Below, piece after piece: positions 6,427-15,833 of a DNA stretch of 48,411 nt. Under the pieces are notes generated by a model. The model searched no databases and had not been told where the DNA came from. It was given only the letters and a program-made list of their open reading frames with translations. Source of the DNA: Dermacoccus abyssi (GTDB lineage: Bacteria > Actinomycetota > Actinomycetes > Actinomycetales > Dermatophilaceae); assembly GCF_003515945.1 (NCBI RefSeq), contig NZ_QWLM01000021.1, positions 1 through 48,411 on the forward strand, in the 5' to 3' direction. The stretch's first letter is position 1. The number at the start of each line of letters is the position of its first letter. Position numbers and translations under genes: made by a program.

Positions 6427-8076
6427 ATGGCCAAGCAGAGGGCTGGCAGACGCACGACGATCTACCGACTCATTGGCGTGAAGGAGTTCGAGAGCGCTAT
6501 CCGCGACAAGTACCTCGGTCAGGATGGGTTCGAGGCCCACGAAGTGGAGGTCGGTGATCGTCCCGGCTATCTGGTGGCGGGAGCCATGGCCAAGGACCGT
6601 TCGGACTGGTGTGCCGCGGTGACCACGCTCACTGGCGAAGCAGTCGAGATCGGCGGGATTACGCCAGCCGGCGTGCTCTTGGTGCGACCCGAGGGCGAGA
6701 GCGCTCCGCAGGAAGGTGTCGCGTACGCGCTGAGCTATGGGATGGGTTTCCAATTGCTCGAGCAGGGTCGGTTGGACAACCTTTTCGGACAACGCATCGC
6801 CATCCGCACCGCCGACCCAAGCAAGCTCCGCTCGCTCACCGTCACCACAATGGACGAACGCTCGCGGACCTCGCGAGCAACTATCCCGCAAGGTGACGGC
6901 CTCCTTGGATTCGGCGTGGGCGACGTCGGTGAGGCGGTCAGCAGGATCGTAGCCAGCGCGAAGCTGCCGATGCTGTCAAGGTCCGCAGGGGAGCCGCTTC
7001 AGATTCGAGGTGCTGACGCCCTCAACGTCCCGCTCGGTCACACCCCTGCAGAGGTGCTCACAGATCTGGATGCACTCGAACGATTACTCGCTAAAGAACC
7101 CCATCCATCTCTCAAGTCACTGGAGCAGTTGGCGGCCGTCCGGAACCCCGAGACCAAGAAGCAGCTCGATGTAAAGCTGGCTGCGGCACTCGACGATGAC
7201 TCCGGGAATATCGGGCTCGCTTGGCCCCATGAGCGAGTCGACGAGAACGGGACTCCCGATTCATGGGTGCCACGCCGGTTGTGGCCCGGGCGACGCAGAG
7301 AGGTCCGACCGGGGCAACCCGACTGGACTGATATCCGAGCCGCCCTTGCGGGAGTCCCTCGCGGACAGCGGCTGGACCGCGTGGAATCGGCCACGATCCG
7401 ACTCTGTCGAGACACAGAGGGCAAAGACGCCATCAGCCAAGACATTCCCCTTCGTCGATGGCTCGCGTTCGAGACAGACCTCGACGATCGGACATACGCG
7501 CTCTATGACGGATCTTGGTACGAGATCCACCACGACTATGCCCGCAACATTACCGAGCGGGTGAAAGATTTGCTCGCCCGTGAAGTTGAAGATCTAACCT
7601 TCCCAGCATGGGCGTTCGACCACGACGAGGATGCATACAACAAGGAGCTGGCAGCGGCACTGGGAGGGGTGTGTCTCGACAAGAAGCTGATCAGGACCGA
7701 CCTCCACGGTCGCGGGATCGAAGCCTGCGACGTCTACCTCCCTGACGGAACTCTGATCCATGTGAAGAAGACGGAAAAGTCCGCTGCCGCCAGCCACCTT
7801 CTCGCTCAGGCCTTGGTGTCGGCCGATGCGCTGTGCAGTGACGCTCAAGCTCGGAAAAAGCTGAAGGAGAAGATCAAAACCTTGGGCGGTGATGCATCCA
7901 ACGTCGGACCAAAGCCCAAACGCGTTGTCCTGGCTATGTATCGGGGTGCTGGGAAGCACGTCACCCCAGAGAATCTCTTCACCTTCACAAAAGTCAACTT
8001 GGTCAGGCAAGCGACGTCGCTTGAGGAACGCGGCGTCCCGGTGTACGTCGTGTCAATCCCCGGTCCCGCCGCCTGA
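6427..8076 (+). CDS. TIGR04141/DUF6119 family sporadically distributed protein
   Basis: 549 residues. The opening segment TIYRLIGVKEFESAI, the PGYLVAGAMAK strand, the central YALYDGSWYEI motif and the C-terminal CDVYLPDGTLIHVKK segment match my memory of the TIGR04141 (DUF6119) family, which occurs patchily in bacterial defence islands and on mobile elements. The DxxxxDGTLIHVKK region has the spacing of a PD-(D/E)XK-like core, but this is inference. A GGGGATA element sits just before ATG 6427. The end is 1 bp from the stop of the convergent DNA methyltransferase. No biochemical role should be assumed beyond likely phage or foreign-DNA defence. Confidence 0.65.
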   Translation: MAKQRAGRRTTIYRLIGVKEFESAIRDKYLGQDGFEAHEVEVGDRPGYLVAGAMAKDRSDWCAAVTTLTGEAVEIGGITPAGVLLVRPEGESAPQEGVAYALSYGMGFQLLEQGRLDNLFGQRIAIRTADPSKLRSLTVTTMDERSRTSRATIPQGDGLLGFGVGDVGEAVSRIVASAKLPMLSRSAGEPLQIRGADALNVPLGHTPAEVLTDLDALERLLAKEPHPSLKSLEQLAAVRNPETKKQLDVKLAAALDDDSGNIGLAWPHERVDENGTPDSWVPRRLWPGRRREVRPGQPDWTDIRAALAGVPRGQRLDRVESATIRLCRDTEGKDAISQDIPLRRWLAFETDLDDRTYALYDGSWYEIHHDYARNITERVKDLLAREVEDLTFPAWAFDHDEDAYNKELAAALGGVCLDKKLIRTDLHGRGIEACDVYLPDGTLIHVKKTEKSAAASHLLAQALVSADALCSDAQARKKLKEKIKTLGGDASNVGPKPKRVVLAMYRGAGKHVTPENLFTFTKVNLVRQATSLEERGVPVYVVSIPGPAA

Positions 8077-8077
8077 C

Positions 8078-9730
8078 CTAGCTGCGACTTCGCGCGGTTC
8101 GCCTCTCAAGCAGGCTGTCGCGCGCGTCACGCGCCTGCGCGATAGCGCCCCCGCAGACGCCCAGCATGTCTCTTAGAAGGGTGTCGTCGACGAGTCGCAC
8201 CGCCTGATCCAGGGAGCCACTCTTGAGGTGGCTGGCGACGGCTGGCCGCACCAGCCTTAGTTGTTCATGCGCCGTCGTGAGGCTGGAGGGGGAGGGTACG
8301 AGCCAGCGGGTGGCTTCACCGGGTTCCATTTTGAGGATACCGCCGCCGTAGGCGCGGCCGGTGAGTTCGGCGCTGAGCATCGTCAACGAGTTCAGCGCTG
8401 CCAGGGGCAACAGCTCGCGCCCGAGGGCCCGGTGTTCGTCGTGCAAATAGATGCCGTGAACGCTGTTGAGGTGGTGCGCGCTGGCGGTGTTGGTGACCAT
8501 GCGCACGGTGTCAGCGTTCATGTACGTCAACAGCAGATCTGCGGGCGGCATGAGAGGTACTTGCCACCAGGTGCGTCGGGTGCGGCACTTATACGCCTCA
8601 TGCACCCCGAGGGTACGGCCGGCTTCGATGTAGGCCTGCGCCTGCGCGGACATGCCGGTCTCGCCGGGTCGGAACAATCGGGTGCGTTTGCCCTCACGTC
8701 CTAGTGCAGTCAAGGCCTGCGGGGTGAGTTCAAGACCGCGGAGGTGGCGCGACCCGGGCGGAGACAATGGCAATGTCTCTCGGCGGGCGAGGCCGAGGTC
8801 AGCGGCTTGAGCAGGGGGGATCGCGAAGTAAGTGTTGCGTCCGGTGACCATGCCCAGGCGGGTGTGGCCCCACGTCGTCAGGGGGGTGAAGTGGCCCTGT
8901 GAGACCGCGTCGAGCAGGGTCGTGGTTGCTTCGGCGGTGACGGTTGCGCCAGACCACTTGTGCTCGGGGTTGGCAGGAGACCAGACCAGTGCTGGTGGCA
9001 ACTGCTGCAGCCCGTCCGCGTTGGTTACTTGCCGGATGCTCGCCGAGGTACTCGAACCTTGTTGGTAACCGTCAGCCAGCAACAACACAGCTTCAGTCTC
9101 TGCCTCTGCGAACACGCGCTGCTCGAACAGGACAAGCTCAACTGAAGCGAACCGCTCGAAGAGGAAGCGGCGCACCGGTGCTGCGTAGTTCGCGGACAAC
9201 AGCTCAGCCGGGAGCACGAACCCCAGCCGTCCACCCTGTGCGAGGTGCATGGCGGAGTGGATGGTGAACGCTGCCCATGCCGAGGCCAGCCCCGACAGCG
9301 CTACCCCGCCTTGCAGCGCCGCGGCGCGGGCGCGGGCGCGTTGCTCGCCGGCGAAGTCTTGGAAGCGAATGTAGGGCGGGTTGCCGATCACCACGTCGAA
9401 CAATTCCCCCGGACGTTGGGTGAAGAAGTCCCCAACCTCAACGTGCGCGATGCCACCTGCTTCGTCGACGCGCTGCGCGCCATACGAGGCGCTCCACTCG
9501 TGCAGTTCCGCCCCCCACACCTGCGGACGCTCGTGGCCCAATCCATGCAGCGTACGTACCGCGTGTACAAGGAATTCTGCGTCCCCTGAGGACGGCTCGA
9601 GCACACGATCACTGGCGTCGCGGATCGCCCACTGTGCGATGAATGACGCAATCAGCGCGGGGGTGAAGAACGCGCCCCGAGCCTTGCGACGTTCAGCAGT
9701 GTCGAGCGGATCACGGGCAGCGTAACTCAT
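8078..9730 (-). CDS. Type II N6-adenine DNA methyltransferase
   Basis: 550 residues, the size and order of gamma-class N6-adenine methylases related to M.PaeR7I/M.BstVI. GAFFTP (19-24) is the motif X-like start, VLEPSSGDAEFL (43-54) the AdoMet-binding motif I and NPPY (117-120) catalytic motif IV. A target-recognition region fills the C-terminal half. It would methylate adenine in the recognition sequence of the partner nuclease and protect host DNA. It lies 49 bp downstream of the putative restriction gene on the same strand, consistent with an R-then-M operon. Its stop is next to that of the convergent TIGR04141 gene. Confidence 0.85.
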   Translation of the reverse strand: MSYAARDPLDTAERRKARGAFFTPALIASFIAQWAIRDASDRVLEPSSGDAEFLVHAVRTLHGLGHERPQVWGAELHEWSASYGAQRVDEAGGIAHVEVGDFFTQRPGELFDVVIGNPPYIRFQDFAGEQRARARAAALQGGVALSGLASAWAAFTIHSAMHLAQGGRLGFVLPAELLSANYAAPVRRFLFERFASVELVLFEQRVFAEAETEAVLLLADGYQQGSSTSASIRQVTNADGLQQLPPALVWSPANPEHKWSGATVTAEATTTLLDAVSQGHFTPLTTWGHTRLGMVTGRNTYFAIPPAQAADLGLARRETLPLSPPGSRHLRGLELTPQALTALGREGKRTRLFRPGETGMSAQAQAYIEAGRTLGVHEAYKCRTRRTWWQVPLMPPADLLLTYMNADTVRMVTNTASAHHLNSVHGIYLHDEHRALGRELLPLAALNSLTMLSAELTGRAYGGGILKMEPGEATRWLVPSPSSLTTAHEQLRLVRPAVASHLKSGSLDQAVRLVDDTLLRDMLGVCGGAIAQARDARDSLLERRTARSRS

Positions 9731-9779
9731 GCGTCACATTCTGACAGCCACCGGGGACAACCACGCCCATGCGCTCGAA

Positions 9780-10817
9780 TCAGAACAACCCCGCATCAGC
9801 GTCCACAGCGGTAGTTAGTGGGGCCGCACCCGGTTCGGCGGCGGCACGGCGGGCGCGCGCTGCGGTGTGGAAGTTGATCGGGGAATTGTCGAGCACGCGC
9901 GAGCACATCACTGCGAAGAATGCACCCGGATCAAGCGCCGCAGGCACCTGAGCGGTCGACAACCTGACCGGCACTACCTGCTCAACATCATCACCTACGT
10001 GGTCAGCCCCGGCGCCAGAGTCATCGGCGGGGTCCGGGATCGCTCCGGCATCCAAAGGTCCAGCCGCATCGGGTTCCTCAGTGCCAGCCTGCTCATCGGC
10101 GCCGACGAGGTCGGGCATGACCAGGGCGACCGCGTCGTACGCGTCATCCTCCCGCCCGAGCTTTTGCAGCAGGTCGATCAGCCACATCGCCTTGTCATGC
10201 TCTGCGTTCAACGCGATCGCGTTAAGGGCGTACACAAACCCCAGCGCCGCCTGAGGGTGGCGTAGGCGCAGGTTCTTCGCGTCACCGTAGGACTCCTCAA
10301 CCCGGTTGGCGGCGTTCTTCCCAAAGGAGGAATCCATTCGTTTGGTTGAGATCATCAGCTCCGGGCCTGTCGCCCAAGAACTCATCACGACATCGACCTG
10401 CTTGACGTAGTTCTTGCCCAGCAGGTTCGCGCTCTTAGCCGCGCCAGCGACCTTGCTACCCGAGATCCGCTCGCGCACCAGCTTCTTCACCGGCGCGGGC
10501 AGGCTCTCCACGAACGCGTGTATCTCGTAGGGGAAAACGCGCGGTTCTGAGGCCCGGGGCCACACCTTGTCCGCGTCGAAGCCAGCCCGGCGCATCTCGT
10601 ACGACACCCACACATCCAGCGCTAACGCTGGAACCCCCGACTGGGATGTCGCGTTCAAGTAGACGGGCACACCCAACAGCTTCGACAATGTGTCGTAGTC
10701 CGGGACGAAGGTCACCCGCCCCTCAATCAGAGCCCACGGGCTGGTGCCCCTGCCAGGGGCTGACTCGATGATCTGGTCGAACAGACGCCAGCCGCGTTCA
10801 CGCAAAGACTCACCCAT
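9780..10817 (-). CDS. Putative type II restriction endonuclease partner
   Basis: A 345-residue protein upstream of the adenine methylase on the same strand. A nuclease-like core is suggested by KQVDVVMS (about 137-144) followed by GPELMISTKRMD (about 149-160). That has the acidic, hydrophobic, E-x-x-x-S-T-K shape of a PD-(D/E)XK site, and the STK form is seen in several type II enzymes. The C-terminal third is acidic, low-complexity and rich in Asp, Ala and Gly, then ends in a short basic segment. I cannot name the family with certainty, so the call rests on position next to the methylase and this motif. The ATG at 10817 is the first in frame. Confidence 0.6.
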   Translation of the reverse strand: MGESLRERGWRLFDQIIESAPGRGTSPWALIEGRVTFVPDYDTLSKLLGVPVYLNATSQSGVPALALDVWVSYEMRRAGFDADKVWPRASEPRVFPYEIHAFVESLPAPVKKLVRERISGSKVAGAAKSANLLGKNYVKQVDVVMSSWATGPELMISTKRMDSSFGKNAANRVEESYGDAKNLRLRHPQAALGFVYALNAIALNAEHDKAMWLIDLLQKLGREDDAYDAVALVMPDLVGADEQAGTEEPDAAGPLDAGAIPDPADDSGAGADHVGDDVEQVVPVRLSTAQVPAALDPGAFFAVMCSRVLDNSPINFHTAARARRAAAEPGAAPLTTAVDADAGLF

Positions 10818-10932
10818 GCGCCCAAGTTAAGCGCACCCAAGCACGCCCCGCTGGTCCAGGTGCACTACCGACTAGATGTACTGACCGGACACGTTGATCA
10901 AGGATCGGCCGGTGACGCGAGATACTCGCTGC

Positions 10933-11634
10933 ATGGGCGAGCCGCAGGTTGAAGAGGTCGGCGCAGACTTCGCGCGCCGATGGTGGAAGTCCCTGATGGC
11001 GAACGCGGTGGCGCTTGTGGAGGATGCCCACGCCCTGGCGGACCGGGGCAGTGCCGGCCGGGCTCAGGCGCTCCTGGTGCTCGCGATGGAGGAAGTGGCG
11101 AAGGCACGCTGGCTTTACGAGGCCGCCGAGTGGGAGTGGAGTGCACCCTTGGGCCTCTACGGAGTGCAACCTCGCGAACCTGGCCTGGTTCAGGTTCCCG
11201 ACGCCCTACGTACCACCCGCGCACCACACGCAGATAAGCTGCAGGTGGCGGAGCAGTTCGCGTCAGGCTTGGGTGGATTTTGGGACCCAGACCGTCGGAT
11301 CGAGTACTACCAGTTGCCGGACTTGGAGACGTTCCATGGGTTGGCGCGGCAGCGGAACCTCGACAAGCAGGCTGGCTTCTACGTCGACTGTGCAGCCGAC
11401 CGGATCTCCTCGCCGCTGGACATACCCGCCGGGGGGATCGTGGAGCAGATGCGTCGAGCGGCCAAGGTAGTTCAGATGCACCTGATCCAGGACCACACCC
11501 GCCAACAAGACGCCTCCGTTCCTAGCCGGATCGACTCGGCGGAGGATCTCCACTGGACGATCCTTCCCTACTCCGACCCCGAGTTCTTCACCGAGGAGCC
11601 GGCTGGCGTGGGCGTTGAAGCCGCCGAAGAGTAG
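10933..11634 (+). CDS. AbiV-family abortive-infection-like protein
   Basis: About 233 residues, all helical and without membrane segments. The hallmark is the helix pair containing NAVALVEDAHALAD and ALLVLAMEEVAKARWLYEA. Its ALxLAxEExxKA signature is shared by AbiV-type HEPN-fold proteins, which stop phage development by shutting down translation or RNA in infected cells. A conserved H near the end (KVVQMHLI) fits the same fold. ATG 10933 is preferred over 10894, which would add 13 unrelated residues. Its 3' end overlaps the transposase remnant on the other strand by 67 bp. It stands divergent from the restriction gene, with 115 bp between the starts. Confidence 0.65.
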   Translation: MGEPQVEEVGADFARRWWKSLMANAVALVEDAHALADRGSAGRAQALLVLAMEEVAKARWLYEAAEWEWSAPLGLYGVQPREPGLVQVPDALRTTRAPHADKLQVAEQFASGLGGFWDPDRRIEYYQLPDLETFHGLARQRNLDKQAGFYVDCAADRISSPLDIPAGGIVEQMRRAAKVVQMHLIQDHTRQQDASVPSRIDSAEDLHWTILPYSDPEFFTEEPAGVGVEAAEE

Positions 11635-12092
11635 CCAGCCGCTCTGAGTTTGGTGAGTGGCGGTTGGTTATCGCACGCGGTGTGCGGCCGTACTTCGTTG
11701 TAGTGCCCCAGCCAGGGCTCGAGCGCGTCGCGGCGTTCTTGCTCGCTGGTGTAGCAGCGGGCGTAGGCCCACCCGTCGGCCATCGTCCGGTGGAAGCGCT
11801 CCACCTTCCCATTGGTCTGCGGGCGGTACGGGCGGGTCCGTTTCGGCGTGATCGACAGGGCATCGCAGGTGTCGCGCCACAGGTGCGAGCGGTACGCCCC
11901 ACCGTTGTCCGACAGCACCCGCTCGATGGTGACGCCATGGCCGGCGAACCACTGCACCGCTCGGCGAAGGACGGCGACGGCGGTGACGGCCGTCTCGTCA
12001 TCATGGACCTCTGTGTACGCGACGCGTGAGTGGTCGTCAATGACGGTGCGGCTCGCGCCGCCGCCGTCGCCCAACACGGGCATGCGGAACAC
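11568..12092 (-). pseudogene. IS481-type transposase remnant (integrase core)
   Basis: A 174-residue stretch of DDE integrase core. The DDHSRVAY segment supplies the first catalytic Asp, LSDNGGAYRS the second, and PQTNGKVERFHRT the Glu with the RPYRPQTNGKVER signature of IS481/IS3-like enzymes. The N-terminal helix-turn-helix half that normally precedes this core is missing, so the gene is inactive. It runs into the end of the AbiV gene. The DNA just upstream of the fragment (to about 12150) contains CATGTGTACCGACAAATA, which looks like the inner end of the element's terminal repeat. Confidence 0.75.
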
Positions 12093-12210
12093 TCATCTCG
12101 GCCTTCCCGCACGCGGCGTTGGTGACAAGACATGTGTACCGACAAATACCTCGCTCGAGGCATATCGGCGCGCGTGGGTGAACGCAACCATTAGCGGCCC
12201 GGCCGACGCA

Positions 12211-12246
12211 TGAGGGGCAGGCCCACCGGGGCGGGTCTGCCCCTCA
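12211..12246 (-). terminator. Hairpin terminator downstream of the methyltransferase
   Basis: Arms TGAGGGGCAG (12211-12220) and CTGCCCCTCA (12237-12246), extended by imperfect GC pairs, lie 20 bp beyond the methyltransferase stop. A strong stem without a clear T-run, of a kind common in actinobacteria. Confidence 0.6.
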
Positions 12247-12266
12247 TTGGACGTTGTCGGCGCTGG

Positions 12267-13277
12267 TTAGCGGGGCGCTGCGAGGAGGCCCGTCGTCTCC
12301 ATCGGGAGTTCAACCTCACGGTCGACGCGCATGCCGGCCCGTTCGAGCAGCGAGACCACCAGGTCACGGGAGCGGTGGCGGCCACCGTTGGTCATGAGGA
12401 GGTGCAGGTCCCACAGTGCCGGCAACATGGATGCACCTTCGTCCGCGACGAGACGGTCGATGAACAGGACCCGCGAGGAGCTGTCGGCCAGGGCGCGTCG
12501 GCAGTTCTCGAACACCCGGACGACAGCGTCGTCATCCCAGCCGGCCAGAACGCGACACAGGATGTACACGTCTCCGCCATCCGGGACGGCGTCGAACATG
12601 TCGCCGGCGACGAGCTCAACGCGGTCGAGTCCGACAGTCGTTGACAGGTGCTCGCGGGCCTCGGGGATCATGTGCTCGCGATCGAAGAGCACGCCCTGGG
12701 CGTCCTGGGACGCGCTCAAAATAGACGAGAGGAGGTGCCCACCCCCGCCGCCGACGTCGACAACCCGCTTGTCTCCGAAGTCCACCGCTTCGGGGACCGC
12801 ATGGAAGAACATGTTCCCTGCGTTCATGGTGTGCTGAAACCGCTTGGCTGTGTCTGGCTGCTGACCAAGATATGCATAGAAAGGCTCGCCATATGCGGCC
12901 TCGAAGCCGGAGCTAACGGTAGTGATGGCGTGATGCGCCTGCCCCCAGGCGGCGTAGAACTCTTCACCGTGCAGCAGGACCATGTCCCGCAGCGACTGCG
13001 TCCCACGCCGAAGGGTTGCGCTCATAGGAGTGTTCCGGTAGCCGGTTGACTCGCTGCCCTCAAGAACGCCGATCGCCACAAGCAGGCGCAATAGGCGGTG
13101 CAGTCCTTCCTGGCTCGCCCCGGTCGCCTCAGCGAGTGATCCAGCATCTGTCAGGCCGTCTTCGATGTGGTCGGGCAATTCGAGCTTTGCCGCGGTGTAA
13201 ACGGCTTGCGCGCGCCAACCGCCTGTAATGAGCTCGACCATACTTCTGGTTGCATGCGCGTCCGCTGTCATACTCAT
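12267..13277 (-). CDS. Class I SAM-dependent methyltransferase, PhzM-like
   Basis: 336 residues of the plant-type O-methyltransferase family 2. An N-terminal winged-helix dimerisation domain (about 10-100, with [20 protein letters not shown]) precedes a Rossmann domain. The AdoMet loop is [16 protein letters not shown], then [29 protein letters not shown] and the catalytic-type [10 protein letters not shown]. Length and domain order match the phenazine N-methyltransferase PhzM and related phenazine O-methyltransferases. With the phenazine genes just to the right, a tailoring role is the best guess. A hydroxylase would be needed for O-methylation, and none is visible here. It is divergent from the RarA-like gene, with 128 bp between the starts. 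Confidence 0.75.
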   Translation of the reverse strand: MSMTADAHATRSMVELITGGWRAQAVYTAAKLELPDHIEDGLTDAGSLAEATGASQEGLHRLLRLLVAIGVLEGSESTGYRNTPMSATLRRGTQSLRDMVLLHGEEFYAAWGQAHHAITTVSSGFEAAYGEPFYAYLGQQPDTAKRFQHTMNAGNMFFHAVPEAVDFGDKRVVDVGGGGGHLLSSILSASQDAQGVLFDREHMIPEAREHLSTTVGLDRVELVAGDMFDAVPDGGDVYILCRVLAGWDDDAVVRVFENCRRALADSSSRVLFIDRLVADEGASMLPALWDLHLLMTNGGRHRSRDLVVSLLERAGMRVDREVELPMETTGLLAAPR

Positions 13278-13405
13278 CCTGCCCTTCCCAGGGTTCCCCT
13301 ACTAGTGTGGACTCAAGTAGACACCATGAACGCGTCTGCACAATCGGTTCCGCGATTTCGATGGCGCGAACGCAATACGGCACATGCGTGTACGAAGATG
13401 TCACT

Positions 13406-14752
13406 ATGACTGCTGACGACGCCTTGTTCGCTGTACCAACGAGTGAGTCCTCCAGCGAAGATGACGGGCAGGCGTCTGGGCCGCTGGCAGTTCGGATGCG
13501 TCCTCGATGCCTTGACGAGATTGTTGGGCAAGGGCACCTCCTGCGTCCCGGAGCCCCGCTGAGACAGATTGTTGATGGCCAGTCGGGCTCGTCCCTGCTC
13601 CTCTACGGCCCGCCGGGCACGGGCAAGACCACGATAGCGCGCCTGCTCGCCCAAGCGGGGAGTCGGCACTTCGTCCCTCTGTCCGCACTCACCAGCGGCG
13701 TGAAAGAGTTACGCGACGTCATCGACGGAGCGCGCCGTCGGCGGAAGGGTGCGGGCCGGCAAACGGCTCTGTTCATCGATGAGGTGCACCGATTCTCGAA
13801 GACGCAGCAGGACGCTCTGCTGAACGCGGTCGAGGATCAGGTCGTGCTTCTCGTGGCCGCCACCACTGAGAACCCATCGTTCTCCGTGGTCACGCCGCTG
13901 CTCTCCCGGGTGCTTGTCCTCCAGCTCCAGCCGCTTGCCGACGAGGAGGTGGGCATCCTGTTGCGCAGAGCAGTAAGCGACGAGCGTGGACTTGGCGGCA
14001 CGGTCACCCTCACCGCGGCAGCTGAAGCTGCGCTCGTCCGGCTAGCGGGTGGTGATGCCAGAAGTGCTCTGACGAGGCTCGAGTCGAGCGCCAACACGGC
14101 CGCTAGCAGCGGCAACGCGGAGATCGACGTGGCAACGGTCGAGCTCGCCCTCGCCGAATCCACTGTGCGCTACGACAGGCAGGGAGACCAGCACTACGAC
14201 GTCGCCAGCGCGTACATCAAGTCAATCCGAGGCTCCGACCCGGACGCCGCCCTGCACTACCTCGCACGGATGCTCGTAGCAGGCGAGGACCCACGTTTCG
14301 TCGCCAGGAGACTTCTCGTGCACGCAAGTGAAGACATCGGGCTCGCGGACCCAAGCGCGCTGCAAGCCGCTGTCGCCGCCGCACACGTCGTACAGCTCGT
14401 CGGTATGCCAGAAGCAAGACTTGCGCTAGCGCAGGCGACCGTTCACCTGGCACTGGCACCAAAATCCAGCACCATGGTCGCCGCGATCGACGAAGCCATG
14501 GCCGATGTGCGCGCGGGCGGCGTTGGTGTCGTCCCCGAGCATTTGCGCCAGGGCCGCTACGCCGGCGCGGGCGAGCTTGGCCACGGCGTTGGCTACCGTT
14601 ACCCCCACCGAGCCGCGGAAGGCGTCCTGGCGCAGCAGTACCCACCAGACCCGCTCATCGGTAAGGACTACTACCGCCCAACCAGGCGTGGAGCCGAGCG
14701 CGCACTCCAGGGTCGGTTGACCAACCTGCGCAAGCTGGTACGGGGCAGCTAG
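13406..14752 (+). CDS. rarA: RarA/MgsA-like replication-associated AAA+ ATPase
   Basis: A 448-residue clamp-loader-like AAA+ ATPase. Walker A GPPGTGKT lies at 68-75, Walker B FIDEVHRF at about 123-130, sensor 1 ATTENPSF, then the [12 protein letters not shown] sensor 2 helix and the C-terminal tetramerisation part with [17 protein letters not shown]. RarA acts at stalled replication forks with SSB and RecA. ATG 13406 is used because the 52 residues before it are unlike the family. The gene lies 160 bp upstream of phzF on the same strand. An extra fork-repair ATPase beside a DNA-damaging metabolite pathway suggests a self-protection role, which is inference. Confidence 0.9.
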   Translation: MTADDALFAVPTSESSSEDDGQASGPLAVRMRPRCLDEIVGQGHLLRPGAPLRQIVDGQSGSSLLLYGPPGTGKTTIARLLAQAGSRHFVPLSALTSGVKELRDVIDGARRRRKGAGRQTALFIDEVHRFSKTQQDALLNAVEDQVVLLVAATTENPSFSVVTPLLSRVLVLQLQPLADEEVGILLRRAVSDERGLGGTVTLTAAAEAALVRLAGGDARSALTRLESSANTAASSGNAEIDVATVELALAESTVRYDRQGDQHYDVASAYIKSIRGSDPDAALHYLARMLVAGEDPRFVARRLLVHASEDIGLADPSALQAAVAAAHVVQLVGMPEARLALAQATVHLALAPKSSTMVAAIDEAMADVRAGGVGVVPEHLRQGRYAGAGELGHGVGYRYPHRAAEGVLAQQYPPDPLIGKDYYRPTRRGAERALQGRLTNLRKLVRGS

Positions 14753-14912
14753 CAGCGGAAATCGGGCGTGGGTCGCTACAAGCTCCGGTCAGCACGCCAC
14801 GTGGCCGCACTACGCTCGGGCACATAACTGCAAGAGCCGCCAACGGCTTACAAGCACACGCTCCAGGTGGAGCAGGTGCATCCGCACGGGACATCCAACG
14901 GTTGGGGAGCCG

Positions 14913-15758
14913 ATGAACGAGTACGAGTACGAGGTCGCAGACGTCTTTACTCAGGAACCGCTGGAGGGAAACCCGGTAGCTGTCTTCCTCGACGCCGTCG
15001 GGTTGTCGGCGGAGAGGATGCAGCAGATCGCACAGGAGATGCACCTCTCCGAGACGGTGTTCGTTCTCCCCCCACGAGGCGGAGGTGACGTCCGCGTTCG
15101 CATCTTCACTCCGGTCAACGAGTTGCCCTTCGCTGGCCATCCCACCCTCGGGGCGGCGATCGTGCTGGGCCGTACGGGACGGGGTGACCGCCTCGACATG
15201 GAGACTGCCATGGGAACGGTCCGTTTCGAGCTCGCTCGCAACGAAGCTGGGCACGTCAGGTCAGCCACGATGTGGCAGCCCGTACCAACGTGGGGACCCT
15301 ACGACCGTGCCGACGAACTCCTTGAATGCCTGGGGCTGAGCAGCTCCACGCCGCCCGTAGAGGCGTACCGAAACGGACCTCGACACGTCTTCGTCGGCCT
15401 CCCCAGCATCGACGTCCTCTCCAGTATCGAGGTCGACCATCGCGTACTCGCTCGGATGCCAGACATGGCCGCCAACTGCTTCGCTGGCTCCGGAACACAC
15501 TGGCGACTGCGCATGTTCTCGCCGGCTTACGGCGTCGTGGAGGACGCCGCGACCGGCTCGGCCGCAGGCTCCCTCGCGGTCCACCTGGCGCGCCACGGTC
15601 TGGTCGACTTCGGCGAGTGGATCGAGATCCTTCAGGGCGTTGAGATCGGACGGCCATCCACGATGCGAGCACGCGCACTCGGCACGATCGAACGTATTAC
15701 CGATGTCGAGGTCGGCGGCGCGGCGATTGTTGTGGCGCGAGGAACCCTCTACCTGTAG
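14913..15758 (+). CDS. phzF: PhzF, DHHA isomerase of phenazine biosynthesis
   Basis: 281 residues, close to the roughly 278 of pseudomonad PhzF. It isomerises trans-2,3-dihydro-3-hydroxyanthranilate to the ketone that dimerises in the next step. The two-lobed diaminopimelate-epimerase-like fold is evident. The catalytic Glu47 sits in HLSETVFV, and GHPTLGAA (75-82) and the second-lobe DAATGSAAG match the family. A GGGGAG element precedes the ATG. It is followed by a hairpin terminator at 15804, so it is probably transcribed separately from the main phz operon, perhaps with rarA. General PhzF-like proteins of other function exist, but the neighbours make this a true phenazine PhzF. Confidence 0.9.
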   Translation: MNEYEYEVADVFTQEPLEGNPVAVFLDAVGLSAERMQQIAQEMHLSETVFVLPPRGGGDVRVRIFTPVNELPFAGHPTLGAAIVLGRTGRGDRLDMETAMGTVRFELARNEAGHVRSATMWQPVPTWGPYDRADELLECLGLSSSTPPVEAYRNGPRHVFVGLPSIDVLSSIEVDHRVLARMPDMAANCFAGSGTHWRLRMFSPAYGVVEDAATGSAAGSLAVHLARHGLVDFGEWIEILQGVEIGRPSTMRARALGTIERITDVEVGGAAIVVARGTLYL

Positions 15759-15803
15759 GGCCGCGACCCGGAGTACTGCTGCAACTACTTAAGTGAGCAC
15801 CTC

Positions 15804-15833
15804 GGAGAAATAGTTAGTTTCTCCATTTTTTCC
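15804..15833 (+). terminator. Rho-independent terminator after phzF
   Basis: GGAGAAA (15804-15810), a 7-nt loop and TTTCTCC (15818-15824), followed by an A and a run of six T. A textbook intrinsic terminator 46 bp past the phzF stop. Confidence 0.8.

Noticed and set aside
13250-13405. N-terminal extension of the RarA-like protein
   Set aside because: The 52 extra residues are unlike the family and overlap the divergent promoter region; ATG 13406 begins the normal protein.
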